From: Lactarius indigo
Lineage: Eukaryota > Basidiomycota > Agaricomycetes > Russulales > Russulaceae
Assembly (NCBI GenBank): GCA_025766275.1
Contig: JAFKAC010000016.1
Location: forward strand, 1,054,001-1,118,000
DNA length: 64,000 nt
Direction: 5' to 3'
Shown: piece after piece, positions 24,132 to 36,599 of the stretch
Position numbering within the stretch: the stretch's first letter is position 1
Layout of the letters: each line of letters begins with the position of its first letter
Notes under the pieces: generated by a model
The model's database searches: none
Told to the model about the DNA's origin: nothing
Seen by the model: the letters and a program-made list of their open reading frames with translations, nothing else
Translations under genes and position numbers: made by a program

Positions 24132-25393
24132 ATGATGGAGCACAGAAAATCACAGAAATTAACACTTCAACATCCCTCCGACCCCGGCGTAGCACTCGCC
24201 GGAATTTTGGAGCAAATGGAACCCTCGGCGCCGACCAGAGGCCGTCCCATTGCCCTCGTAAGTCCGAATTTCTTAATTCGCGTGTGTGGTCGCTTGACTG
24301 CTAGGGTAGATTCTACATGGAACGATGGGGTGAGGGGTCTAAGTGTAATCGCAAGTTGTCTGTTTGCGCTCACTACCCACCCGCTTATCCCAGCCATAAA
24401 GATTATCTGTTCCAGAAAGCTCTTGCTGCGAGGCTACCTCTCGATTCCTTTCGTTTCGATTTCAGGTATCCCTCTCTTTATTTTGGCCCGTTATTATCTC
24501 CCGCCTTTAACTAAGTATTTCGACCAGAGGCGCGCACGAATCCGGTGGGACTTTTTCGCAAGGTGGATTTGCCGACGACGTGGAAGATCTGCGCGTTGTA
24601 GTCGCGTTTCTCATCCAGGAATACGGCTACAAGATAGATTTGCTCGTCGGTCACTCTCGCGGCAGTGTCGTCGCCATGCGATGGTTGTGTACTTCAGACG
24701 AAGGAAAGTATGTCAGCGGATTCGTCAATGTCTCTGCTCGCTACAAGATGGATGTGAGAGGCATCCGACCTTTATCTAAAGGAGTGTCATTTTTTTAACC
24801 CTCTAGGTTCTAGAGAGTATTAAAAAGTGAGCAGGATGACCTGTCCGCCCAATTGACCCAACCGACCCGTGTTTTGTTTCCTCTAGGCACCGAACCGCCT
24901 TTCAAGCTAAACGAACATGGTTACTTTGATTGGAAGGTTACCGTCGCGGGAAGGGCCATGGTCACGCGAATTACAGCAGAGGACTTGCGTGCATTCGCGA
25001 GCTGGGATACATCGATCGTGTGGAGATATTTTCCCCCTGCCACTGACGTCCTTACCATTCATGGTATGGCCGATAAATTGGTGCCACCGTAAGCCTTGTT
25101 TCATGCGCTCTCTGTACCATTCGTCCTTGATCATTAATAGATACGATGCGACCCTCTACGCGCGTGCATTGGGGGCGCGAACTCCTGGCACGCACAACTT
25201 GTACTTTATAGAATATGCTGACCATAACTTCACCCAAGTGCGTGCATACTATATCTGGGACCTTTGAAAAGTCTGACCTTTTCACCAGCATAAGGAAAAA
25301 GTCGTTGATGCCATCCTGGAGTGGTGGGAAAAAAAGAAGCACGGCGAATTGAAAACAGGACTCTGGCAGACTGGTGTACCTCACAAGCTTTGA
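24132..25393 (+). CDS. Alpha/beta hydrolase with intact catalytic triad
   Basis: A soluble serine hydrolase of the alpha/beta fold, substrate unknown. Small exons join to give IALILHGTMGHKDYLFQKAL, then SFRFDFRGAHESGGTFSQGG and FADDVEDLRVVVAFLIQEYG. The nucleophile elbow is GHSRGS, the acid is probably the Asp of HGMADKLVPP and the catalytic His is in EYADHNF. The HGTMGH turn supplies the oxyanion hole. The last exon begins HKEKVVDAILEWWEKKK and ends VPHKL. Introns are about 50-65 nt with clear GT-AG ends, including one that joins RF-RFDFR to GAHESGG. The start could be either of two adjacent ATGs at 24132 and 24135. No signal peptide or membrane segment is seen. Confidence 0.87.
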
Positions 25394-27922
25394 GGCCGAG
25401 TTCCGTAAAGATTTAGATTGCATCATAACATCACACACGCAATGAACCCGACATATCACCGTGGATAAATGATACCGTACTGTGCACTTCTCGTGGGGCC
25501 ATACTGTAGTAGCCACTTAGCCTTCCTCACCGTATCAAGCCGAGTACTCATAAGTGGCGCAATAGGGCGCTCCGCCTCCAAAAAGAATTGCGAAGTCGAC
25601 AAGCCTTCCCCAAAATATGAAATGGAACTAAATAGCCAAGTCACGCCTCAAGGCACGCGCCGTTAACGTTTCTGCGTGCGCTGAAACGGAAATCGGTACA
25701 GTGCTGTACTGTATTTTGTATAGAAGCTGTTCGCTAGCGCGGCAGTAATTTTACCCCGCTGTTCGAAGCCAGCACAGCACGTTCACACATTGCCCTGTGC
25801 GCCTATTCGCAAGCCTATTCGGGTACGCCCGCGATAAAGTCAGTAGTCGGTCCTAACCGGCATTAGGACGGCGTGTTTTTGTAAATGATGAGCAACGTGG
25901 TCAGCCACTGCTGTATGATTGCTTGATCACCTGAGCCTGCAAGGAGCTAAGCATTTGCATATCATGTGCGGAGAGGTGAAACGCATTTGTGGCGCATTTC
26001 CCAAATTTTAAGGCTAAATTGCGGCCGGTCTCCTCCGGAAATCACGTTTGGTGCCCTTTGCCGTCACAGGGGATCCACTTTGGACTCATATCTTGCCAGA
26101 TCAGGCCGCTCTATCATAGCTCACTTTCTTCTTCGCTCGCTTGGAACCCAGGTAACTTGTTCCGAATGAAAGCAACAACCACTTGGGCTCTTGGGTCACC
26201 ACTCGACGCTGCGAAAACTTTTCGGTTTCAGTTTCGAGCTAGAAGCCATCAGGGGCGCGCTGTGTTCCTTTTTCTGTCGCAATTAGGCTCGTGGCCCTTG
26301 GAGGAATCCTCCCGTATCCAAAGTCTATTTGATGGATCTGCGCATGCCATCTGTTCAACAATTCCCTAACTCAGAGAAAGTTTCAACTCAAGTCTCATCC
26401 GGAACACACTCTCACCGCTGAGAACTACCCGCGCTTCTCGGTAACGACCGTCGACCGCACCAGAACCCCCTTGGCAGTCTTTTATCTTTGATCGTTCGGA
26501 ACAGCAGTAGGTGTTTGTCCGGATCTCGCCCTTGGAACCCCGTGGAGATTGGTTCAAGTTTGGCACCTTTGTCACGCAACTGACCCCCACCCTCACCTTG
26601 ACTTCGCTTAGACGGCCAGGTCGCCGCCAAGTTACTCTCCTCTCACTCTAATCACTGACAAACACACGGAGCGCTGTCCCCGGCCTGAACCCCTTCACTT
26701 CTTCAGGGGCTCTTGTCACCGTACTCAGGTGTCGAATTTGATATTCCTTGGGACTGGGTGGTCGGGGTTACTGAGTCCGCTTTATCTGAGCAAATGGCCA
26801 CCGCCGCTTGATGAGGTTCCCTGAGGGATAAGAGGTGCGATCTCGGACTGTGACCCACATCTGTATTGACCGCCACTATTATTCAGCATTCTCGCGCCAC
26901 GATAATTCTGAGTCGGTTCGAGGTGTGGGTCAAGTTGGGGGGGGGGGGCTCCACCTGTCCCTTCCACGTCTTGTGTACGTGTTGCATTCCACATCTGGGC
27001 GCTGATGGTCCACCAAGCTACTTCCCACACGGCAGTCATACCCGAAGTGCACGATCCACCGACGCCTACACACCATTCCCGTAGTTCCGCATCGCTGCTG
27101 CCCTGAATCACCTGCGACAGCTCGACGTAAAACTTTATGGGTCCCAACTGGCATGTAGCGCTGTGCGGGGGCGGCTCTTCCCATTACGTGGTTGGCCAAA
27201 ATTTCGACCGCATTCATTCCGGCGGCTCTGCATCTAGGACCCGATGTTCTGCTGACTATTCCTCTAAAATCATTCGCTTCGACATTCTGGCCACTCGCCG
27301 AATGCGACGTGCGCGTATCACACTAGGTATGCCGTTTTTCTATCTTAGATCTTTTATCGCTAATGATGACGGCTGCGTACGTCAGGGTTCCAAAAAAAAA
27401 AAAAAAAAAACTGCACCAGGCACGTGGGTTCGTGCTGGCGAAATTGTTGGGTCCTAGAACCTTATAGGGACGCATCACACAGTTGACGCATGAAGCAATA
27501 GCGTGTAGCGACTGACTGGGTTAATCTTTCACGCGGGACGAGCGTGCGGTTCGCCTGGGAACGGAAGACAAGCAAGGTGGACCGACATGCAATCTGAGTC
27601 AGCGAACGAAGGAGGAGGTAGTATTTACTATACACGAGGCAGAAGGTGACAGCGTAAATGTACATAAGGGGCATGTAAGCAGTCCACGCGCCGGACAAAG
27701 AATAGAAAGCGATGCCAATGTGAACTCTAATATGACAATCCAAAGCCTGAGATGGTATGGGCTAACGATACAGTAGGGGGGATATATGTGAAAGGAAAAC
27801 AAAGATCACGCCGAAAAGACGATGGACAGTAACACAACGAACACGAGATCCGATATAAAGCCTCAAGAACCAAAAAGAAAAAATTTCAAGACATCGTGTT
27901 AGGCAGGGGTAGATCGATTTCA
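25394..27922. other. Gene-poor interval
   Basis: No gene is supported. Long G and A homopolymers occur at about 26938-26948 and 27393-27410. The right end (27460-27922) is probably the 3' untranslated region of the bHLH-like gene. Confidence 0.4.
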
Positions 27923-29305
27923 TCAGTTTCCCATGGGATGCGACCTTCCGTTGAGCTCACGACACAGACGTTCGATCCTGCGTTCGGCATCGGAAAGCTG
28001 TTGTTTGAGATAGTGCATCTCCTTCTGACGCTGAGCTTCGCTCTCACGGAGTTGCAATAGCTCATCGACACTCTCTATGGCTATATGGAGAACAGAGACC
28101 GCGGGGGGGCGGTGTTACTATCGGAAATACCATTGAAAAGAAAGTTTGCACCCGCACCTCGTTCAAGACACTCGCTGCGCTTCGCGTGGGGGTCTTGCGG
28201 GAACAGGCGGTGGCGCAGCTTCTCGAACAGGTGTTTTTCGGTGTCACGGAACGTTTTGGCGTACCTGCGCTTCTTGTCGCGTACATCGCGCACACTGCCA
28301 TCAGAGTCGCGCTCTTCCTCCCCCTCGTCCGTCAGCGACTCTGACGCAGGGCCAGAGCGCGCCGTTCCGCGGGGCGGCCTCCCCCACGGGGTCGTACCGC
28401 GAATTGACGCGCATCGACTCGGTAGGCGAACGGCGGTGCACGCCTTTGCTCCCCTTTTCGCCGATAGACGACGACACAGCGATGCCGGTGGTAGGCGTGA
28501 CCGGGCTGGAACTGACACTCGCGCCAGCGCTTTGAGAGTGCCAGATATCCGGTGAAGAATTGAATGGCTGGAGGGGCGGTGCCCCCTGCGAGATGTGGGG
28601 AGAAGCGGTTGGGGCGGAGCCAGCGCCCACATTAGCGCCAAAGTGCAAGGCATTTTCGTGTATGTCCCGCGGAGAGCCAGACGTTGGCGAAGTGGAGAAG
28701 GAGGGCCTATTGAAACGCAGGCAAAGTAAGCAAAGATGAACCAGACGGGCGCGATGATGACGGTGATGGTGATGATGAAGAAATCGGGGAACAGCCTTAC
28801 GCTTGCGTGGTGGAGGCGCCAAAATAGTGACTCCGTGATTGCATCGGCCTCGCTGGAGGTAAGGGCGGGACGAAGGTGCTGCCCTCGTGGCTCGCAGAGA
28901 CCATACCTCCGAGGGTGTGCAGCGGGACGGACGGAGGGTTCTCAGAGGAGGAGCCCGCATCTATCACGGGGGCGTTCCATTGTTGTTGGTACTGCCATGA
29001 TACCACGGAATCTTGGTAGGCCGGTGCGCTGATACGGATGGGGGGGGGATTAACTTCCATGACGATGTTGGGGCGAAGCAGAAGCGAGTTAGTCCGTACC
29101 TGGAGAGCGGGTGATGGTCGACTTGAGGATAGGCCATCATGGATCCCGTCAGACGCTGGTCGGTGAGCGTGTTGATGAAGTAGGGCGGCGACGGAGGCAC
29201 CGACTCTGGGGGGTGGTAAGAACTGGGGACGGTAGCGTTGGGATTGGAACGATCGGTAGGGGAGGGCGTTGCTCCGTGAAGATGTAGTCCACGAGAGGAC
29301 TGCAT
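27923..29305 (-). CDS. bHLH-like transcription factor
   Basis: A Ser/Pro-rich regulatory protein with a C-terminal helix-loop-helix-like region. The ATG at 29305 gives MQSSRGLHLHGATPSPTDRS. Middle exons are disordered (VSWQYQQQWNAPVIDAGSSS; RPSFSTSPTSGSPRDIHENA). The final part reads RDKKRRYAKTFRDTEKHLFE, KLRHRLFPQDPHAKRSECLE, then across an intron RAIESVDELLQLRESEAQRQ and a coiled-coil tail ending in SHPMGN. Basic residues followed by two amphipathic helices around a loop fit a bHLH domain extended by a leucine-zipper-like helix. Two internal joins, near 28400 and at the C9 run at 29040-29048, did not resolve in frame by eye, so exon borders there are uncertain. DNA binding is inferred from the fold only. 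Confidence 0.68.
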
Positions 29306-30439
29306 TCTATAGGAAGCACGGAAGCAGGATGGAAAGGAGCTACTGAGGAGGGATTCCGGGGAGGAGGGCCATGTGCCCGTAGCTATATAGGATTGGGGGA
29401 AGACGAAACGCCATGGCAAGAAGGAACGGGCTGAGGAGCCAAACGTGACGACGAAGTTGCGGAGCCAATTCCCTCTGTTTTAGGAGGGAAAGGATCGGGA
29501 AGAGGGCTATGTCAGCAAAGCTAGACAGAAGTACAAGGTGTCTATGGCTTCTTTCCAACCAGGGGACACGCAAGGCTATACGATTCAGATTGAATCCAAC
29601 CGGGTTGTCGGTGTGCTGTCGTATTAGTTGTTTGACAAATCTTGATCCACCTGTGCCTCTCTGGGCAGGACCATTAGGTTGCCGGTCATCCGGAGTGCCG
29701 GAGAAGGGAACAGGGAGAGGAGGCAAGGGAGGAGGACCGATCACAGCACAGCACGGACCGTCTGGCAGTCCGGCTGTCTCCCCTTCCCCTTCCCAACCTA
29801 CTATCTGTGCCCTGGTCGCCCGCAGTGCAAGCCAGAAGGTAACCTTACGTATTGTGTTTCATCGTCACTGCAGGTTTCATCTCATTTCGCTCGTATCTAC
29901 CTGGTTCCATCCGTAGCATTCGGTGAATAAGGAGAGCTACTAGTAGGGTATGTATGAAGTACGTTCCAAAAAGTAATAGAGAAAGTACGAGGGATCCAAG
30001 ATGCAAAGGGAATAAAAGAGTGTGGTCATAAGATACCAAGATAACAGAGACAGGCGGAGGTGGGGAAGGTGATGAGGGATGAGGATCTCGATCGGGACCA
30101 ACGAGCGCCTGCTAATTTTGGAAGTGTGGGAGTATTTCCTCAGTATAGAAACCAAGGTGATGATGATGGCAACCCTGGAACACAAAAGCACGACTACACA
30201 GACCGGGTGCACGGTGGAGAACAAAATAGGGCACAGTGGGGGCGGGGTGGTGGAGGGACCGAGGATTCAGAATGCCCAGGTAAGAAGATAATGAAAAAAA
30301 AAAAGTACACACAACCTAAGGCACCGGCACCGGCACCCGGAGGATGGGGGCAACGTGTTACCGGGTCAATGAGTCGACTTGACTCAATCTCCGTCGAGAC
30401 CCATCCTTGGAATCGGATGGTTCCTGCTCCCGCGAGCGA
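29306..30439. other. Intergenic region
   Basis: This lies between the start of the bHLH-like gene and the end of the CaaX protein gene, both on the minus strand. It should hold the promoter of the former and the 3' untranslated region of the latter. No separate gene is supported. Confidence 0.4.
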
Positions 30440-32710
30440 TCACATGATGACGCACTTGCAACACCCTGCCTCCAATTCCTCTTCTCCGCCTTGGGCGGTT
30501 CGCCCCTGCCCTGGGGAGACCGGTGGCTTGATGTCGGCAGTTGTTAAGTCAGAGGACAACCCTGATCGTCCCTCATGGTTCTCGTGCCCCATAGACCTTT
30601 GATATCGCGAGAGTGGCGCTGGAGAAGGTTGCGTCCGCGTCCGTACATGCTCTTCAACCGTCTCGCCCGACCTCCCTTCCTTAGTTGGATCTCCACCGTT
30701 AATCTGGGGTTCGATAGGGGGCGCTCTACGTTCTTCAGGGGGATTCACTTCTGCGTTGTCGTCAACAGCAAAGTCAGCCATTGGAATGTCCTCCTCTTCA
30801 TCAGGCCGCGAGCGGGCTTTGGAGTAATCGTAGCCAAATGTACCAGGCGCCTAGTTCATGCGAGGTGGGGGCATAAAAAGACCACATTCGACCAAAGCGC
30901 GATCAATATCCACTTTTCATGGGCAGGGTTGTGACTCACCGGTTCTGGGATCCGTGAACTGCGCCGCTTCTGCTGTCTCCCATCCGCCTTGGTATAAAAC
31001 TCACCCATACCTTTCTTGCGTGCCACAACGGGTACGACCACCTGCAAGCATATATTTTATGGGGGAAGGAGAAGTCAAATCGAATTCGAATACACATAGA
31101 AACAGCACAGGCGTACATCGTCCCAGTTGCCACCCGGTGAGACTGGTTGAGTCCAGGTGGGGATAGCATCGGCCATATCTTCGTCCGCTGGTACAGGATA
31201 TTCACCAACAGATCGCCTCCTGGAGTCATCACGATTTGGCCGCGCTTGGCTCACTGGCGGCGCGCGGGATCGGGACTTTTTCGCTGATGGTGACTGGGCA
31301 GTCGCTGCAGGACTCTTCGCACGCTTCTTCGGCGTCTGTGGCGTCACCGTAGGTACACGTGGGGGAGATGGCGGCGTTGCGTTGTCTTGACGTACTTTGC
31401 GTGAGGGCGCCTTGGGAGAATCGGGTTCTGCTGGGACCGACGTGCCCGTTTGGGTTGGGGTCGGCGTCCTCGGGGGGTCAGATAGTTGACGAGACATTGA
31501 TGGCGTCGGAATTCGGGAAGGCTGTGCTGTGCGCGACCCACTTCGTGAACGAGGGCCAGCGCTACTACTGCCAACCCCTGCGACTGGTGTTAGGTTATCA
31601 GCGACTCCAAGGCCGGGGTATTGGCGCGTGGTTGTAGAAGCAGCGGGCGATCCAGCGCGCGTCATGCTGATAGTCGAGCGATGCCCTAAATCGCTCTCAA
31701 AGTCCATACCATCCTCAATGTCCGTTGGGGGTGCCTCATCAAGTACTCTCGCGTGTTCCCCGTCCGCCTCTAGGTAGATGCTCCCACGGTAGTGCGCGTC
31801 AGTACTGCCTGCACGTCGATGTCGCTTCCCCGCTCCGCCGTTCCGCCAATGGTCGACCGGGCGCGTCGGCGTGTGTCCGTAGTTGGCAATGTCAAGCATT
31901 TCCATTCGTCGCCCGACGCGCAATTCGCCAACGCCCCCATTGCGCGAGACCTCGCCCCGATACCAGTGCTCAAATTGTCGTTCTTCGGAGTCTACAGAAG
32001 GACGTGGAACGGTACTGTCGATAGAGGGACCGCGTGTTCGGGATCGATGTCGCTGAAAATGCTCTGCAACGGCTCCAGGAGGCCCCTCCGACGATAGATT
32101 GTGATATGAGCCTGACGCCCCATTGCGGCTTTCGCTGCGCACCATGCTGGCCTGCGCGTGTCCGGAAGTACTTGGGGTACGCGTGCGTGGAACGGGGATG
32201 CGTGTTGGCCTGACGTCAGAAGGACGGGGCGTGTGGGGCGACACCGCGCGAGGGTCAGGGCGCAGGACGGCGGGAATGTTAATGCTGGGTTCCATGAGCT
32301 TCGGCTGGGACAATGTTCGTGTGCGCTTAAACGGTGAACTCGTTCTGGTGGGCGTGGTTGGGCGATCACCGGAGATCGAAGGGCGCGAGGACTGCAAGCT
32401 CGGCCTGGGAATGCCACTTGGCCTGGGAGAGAAAGAGGTTCCGGGAGCATCGTCTCGATGGGGGTAATAGTGGTTATGGGAATGAGATGCAAACTCTGGC
32501 GAGTTGTCTTGTATTGAGCCAATTGAAGCGGCTGAAATTCGCTTGGCAAGTGCGCGACTTTCGTGTTCGAGACCTATGAAAGACATGTAGGGGAATCGAA
32601 AGAGAGTGCGTGCGGCAGAAAGACATACGCTTTCTGAGAGTGGGGACAATGGTCTCGTCCCATGAAGGAACCGGAGGTAATGCAGATTGTGCCGTGGCTG
32701 TCAGAGCCAT
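30440..32710 (-). CDS. Large disordered protein with C-terminal CaaX box
   Basis: A long Ser/Pro/Arg-rich, largely disordered protein. The start at 32710 reads MALTATAQSALPPVPSWDET, and a 50-nt intron then joins LRKR to LEHESRALAKRISAASIGS. The main exon (about 32650-31090) carries many SP and TP sites and KKR/RRR clusters. After two more introns come APGTFGYDYSKARSRPDEEE and a final segment that ends EELEAGCCKCVIM. The last four residues are a textbook farnesylation motif (Cys, two aliphatic, Met) and are preceded by a Cys pair that could be acylated. I infer membrane attachment of a phospho-regulated scaffold. No domain of known activity is visible and the function is unknown. Confidence 0.72.
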
Positions 32711-33240
32711 ACAAAATAGGAAGGGTGAGTTGTAGGGGAGACGGAGTTAGCAAAGGAGCTCTAATGGTCGATGTCTCATGGAAAAAAACGCAGGGGATGG
32801 AGCAGGGTGGAGCAGCGACGGAGCAAAGACAAGCTGAGTACTGTCCGTCCGTCCCTCTTGATACAATCGCACGTCAACGTGGTTGCCGCCGGTCCACGAA
32901 ACCAAACCCGGTGTCTGGGGTCTTCCACCCAAATCTTGCCTCGCCCCCCTGCTCTACGGCTTTCTCTTCCTTCCGCTCGTCATTTCCGACGATGCGCGTC
33001 CACGTAAACTACACTATCCATAGGAATATCCGTACTCGAGGCTGTACCATCGTCGGTGCGCGTCGCATTCCTCGTCACCATCGCTTGAGCGGTGGACATC
33101 GTGCGTTCGGTTTCAGCCGCATCTTATTCGCCGGTGATCGAGACCGCGTCGTTGAACAGGTTATGGTGTCTGCCACTAACATGACCTCCCTGCAAGATCA
33201 TTTCTCAAATCTGTCCTGATTTCGACGACTCGCTGGCTAA
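32711..33240. other. Intergenic region
   Basis: 5' flank of the CaaX protein gene. A plus-strand frame at 33000-33219 has no support beyond being open. Confidence 0.3.
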
Positions 33241-33243
33241 GGT

Positions 33244-34487
33244 GCTTCACAGCAGAACGCCTTCACCCTCTCAGCAAATGGCAGCGAGGATCTCAGTCCG
33301 GAGGGGGTTATCGCGCTAGAATTTACTGAGATCACGGTATCGTCCAACCGCGTTGACGTTGCCTTTTTTTCTGATGGTCGTGAGTTCTCGTTGCCCCGGC
33401 CTCTGCATCTCACCCAACTGACCCGTTATCTCACTTACCCGTTGCCTGCTCGCACCGATGTAGATTGTGCCTCCAAGCGTAATAAATTTATCTCGGATGC
33501 CACTCGCTTCGTCAAGGAGATACCTGCAAATCAAACCTTCCAAGCGAGGAGGTGCGTTCTCCTGTCTTCGCCACCGCTGATGACTGACTGCGTTGGCAAC
33601 CTGATGCCTCTAGAGTGGGGTCGGGGTCGGTGAAGTTCCTAAAAAGCAAGTTGCCACCATTTCAATAACCGCCGTCCTTTGATTATTTGCTGACAAGATA
33701 TGTCCAGCATGCCATTTTGGCCTCTATCGTGACGGCACAGAGCTCAGAGGCTTGTACTATGCCAAGCCAGAGGTTGCTTGTGATCCCTGTGATTCATTAG
33801 GCAATCGTTGTGATTATGGTGTCTTGGTTGGTGAGCTGTGCCATGTTACACACATGTTGCGACTTGTTGATAACTCCTAGGTAACGACCCTCTTTATGGA
33901 GGTACAGTCCACCCTTATCTTTTTCCGGGCGTCTTAAATTCAGATTTTGGTGGTGAATTTGTGTATGTCTGTGCTATCGTAGACGGGGACCACGCATTGA
34001 TGTATGGTATATATAAATCAAAACTGCAGCACTGTCACACCTTCGACCGTTAGTGGTACCCTGGTCCTCCGGTAGATACACCCTAGTCTCCGTCGAGTTA
34101 CCCAACCATTGGGGCCATGAACTTAGACATTCAATCATTGGTATTGGCGAGGAGTACGATGACGGTTTTGCCTATTTTGGACCCAACTCTGCGCATGACG
34201 TGCAGAGGCTTCCATGGGCCTATTGGTTGTCCGCAGTCCCCAAAGGCTCTTTCTCACCACATATGCGTCATATTGAGCGTTCTATTATACCCCTTCAGGT
34301 GTACCCCTGGACTATCCTAAACACCACTGCTCCCTGGCGCTATGTGTTCCATTTGTCTGGCATGAACACATGTCACTTCGTGGACTTCTTGCTTTCAGCC
34401 TCAGGGGCTGAGACTGTGGAGGGACCAATGGAACCCAGGTTTGAAGAACGAGTCAAGAACTTGGTTCACCTTCTCTGGCTTATTTGA
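33244..34487 (+). CDS. Unrecognised Cys-containing protein, partial
   Basis: Several plus-strand open pieces lie in a row and look like exons. About 33250-33550 reads QNAFTLSANGSEDLSPEGVI and LEFTEITVSSNRVDVAFFSD; about 33700-33830 contains CPACHFGLYRDGTELRGL and ACDPCDSLGNRCDYG, with paired cysteines that could bind zinc; about 34053-34487 reads WGHELRHSIIGIGEEYDDGF to the stop. A GT-AG intron (33831-33881) joins the second piece to a following GNDPLYGGTVHPYLFPG. I could not find a start or confirm all joins, and I recognise no family. It may be a real gene, or a decayed one like the F-box genes beside it. From 34488 to 35148 nothing is supported. Confidence 0.3.
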
Positions 34488-35148
34488 CCGGGCTCCACTG
34501 GCATTTGCGTGCTTGTGACACGCAAGGTGACATGCTTTTGACATGCGATGTGCCTTGAAATCTTTATGTCCACCCATTCCGACATGGATCACCTTACTGC
34601 AGTCTGGACACTCCAATGTGCTTAAAAACCTGAATAGCTGTTTCCTGTCTCTGTTATTTCGTTAGTCCAGTGGCATAATTCAAGTTCACGATTCCTCACT
34701 CTTGGACCTTGCTTCTCACCATCGTCTCTTTTTCTGAACTCAGAGGTTAACAAGCACTTGAATGTGTTTTTTCACCCCATACTAGCCAGGTTGCTAGTGT
34801 TCGTTAGGATCCTCACCGCTCACTTAGTATGGTCACGGTAGACGGACTACCATTTTTGGACACTATTACGTAACAAATAGGAGGTGTCGAACTTTCTTTT
34901 CGTGATCGAGCTGTAATTTCGTGTTCCTTCGTGTTCTACGATAAGGATACACCAACGACAGCTATCCAGTTCGTTCTCCCCTCATGTACTCTCAAAAGTA
35001 AATAATCTAGTACTTTCACTTCCGCTTGACGTGACAGTCAATGTCGCAGATATCTCAATACGCTTGCCCATAGCCAATCCATATTGTCCCACCAAACTAT
35101 TACCACATCAAGCGAGCTCCCTGGAAGAGGTACACCTCCTGCTAATAT

Positions 35149-36564
35149 GTGCACCTCCAGCTAACGTTTTCAATTTCCCCTCAAGTCACGATTGGGGAGC
35201 TTTCAGACAATCTGCTTCTGAACACATTTCGTTATTATCTCGATGTCTCTCCACGACACTGGCCCAGGCTTGTGCACATATGTCGCAGATGGCGACGTAT
35301 TGTATTTGCATCTCAGCAGACTCTACACCTTTGAATCCTCTGCACCCACGGGACGCCTGTATTGAAGACTCTACGCTGCTGGCCCGACATGCCTATCGTT
35401 CTACAGTACGGAGGATCTCTAGAGCTCGGTCCCCCAGCTCCCAAGGACGAGGACAACATCGTGGCCGCACTTAAACGGTCTGGTTGTGTTAGTTCTATCA
35501 GCCTCACCATTACTAGCTCACTTCTGGAAAAGCTACTTTCAATAAAGAGGACGTTTTCAGAACTGGAGGACCTTGTTCTTCTGTCTCAAGATGGCACGCA
35601 GCTGACCTTGCCCAGCGGTTTTCGGTGGGGCCCACGCCTTTGTTGTCTCCATTTGACTAGGGTCGCGACTCCCGCACTCCTTCAGCGCCTTTATTCTTCC
35701 ACAAATCTCGTAGACCTTCATCTTCACGAATTTTTCGATTCTTGGCAGTTCTCACCAGAAGAGCTCACAAATGCCTTGTCCGGGATGGCCCAGCTCCAGT
35801 CACTTTCCCTCCATTTCCTCTCTACCTCCGATTATCCTGCCGTACTCCCATATTCTTGGGGACCTGCGGTTCTTCCTGTTCTCACCCGCCTCAATTTTCG
35901 GGGAATTTCCAGGTACTTGGAACGCCTTGTAGCCATAATCGATGCTCCTCGTCTCGGAGATATCGAACTCACTTTCTTCAATAAAATCATCATCGACCTT
36001 CCAAAACTTCACGAATTCATAGGTCTGATCGAAATGCATGAGTCACACCATCGAGCACATATTGTATCCTCTGACTGTGCCACCTCCGTCTCCTTGTCAC
36101 AACCAGGAGCTTCTACCTACCTTAAATTGCAATTACTCTGTGAGTCTTGGAGCGACCAGCTATTCTCCGTGGTCCAGATCTGCACTCGTTTTTCCACTCT
36201 CCTTTCCAATGTGGAGGATCTACGCATCAGTGTAATGCGGCCATCAAGATGGGAGGAAGATGGTGGACGGTGGCTAAGGATTATCAACTCATTCACAGGC
36301 GTAAAATGGTTTCACGTCCCTGGGGTCCTCTCGACGAACATTGTACGTGCTTTGCAACCACCTAACAGGGAGTGGGGAACTATGATATCTTCCCTGCACA
36401 TGCTCTATATAGAGCAGCCTGGGCCACATCATGCGCCTTTACCGGAGGTCGTGGTGTCATTCATGACTTCACGCCAGCTCTCTGGCCATCATATAGCTGT
36501 AGAATATGAACGATTATGCCATATCAACGAACCACGTGGAACAGGTACAATATATGCCCAGTGA
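35149..36564 (+). pseudogene. F-box/LRR-like gene broken by one TGA
   Basis: A typical Agaricomycete F-box protein: the F-box reads VTIGELSDNLLLNTFRYYLD and PRHWPRLVHICRRWRRIVF, followed by a leucine-rich repeat-like region (SLTITSSLLEKLLSI, LEDLVLLSQDGTQLTLPSGF, LVDLHLHEF, SLSLHFLS). Such proteins are SCF ubiquitin-ligase adaptors. The two halves are in one frame but are separated by a TGA at 35332-35334, exactly where the family has Arg (LHL-R-LFCTHGTPVLKTL). The simplest change is CGA to TGA. Everything else, up to a stop after GTGTIYAQ, is open, so the loss is recent. The true ATG is upstream of 35186 and was not located. If the TGA is an assembly error the gene would be intact. Confidence 0.72.
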
Positions 36565-36599
36565 CACCACCATGACTCGCTAACTTGTTTAAAATAGGA

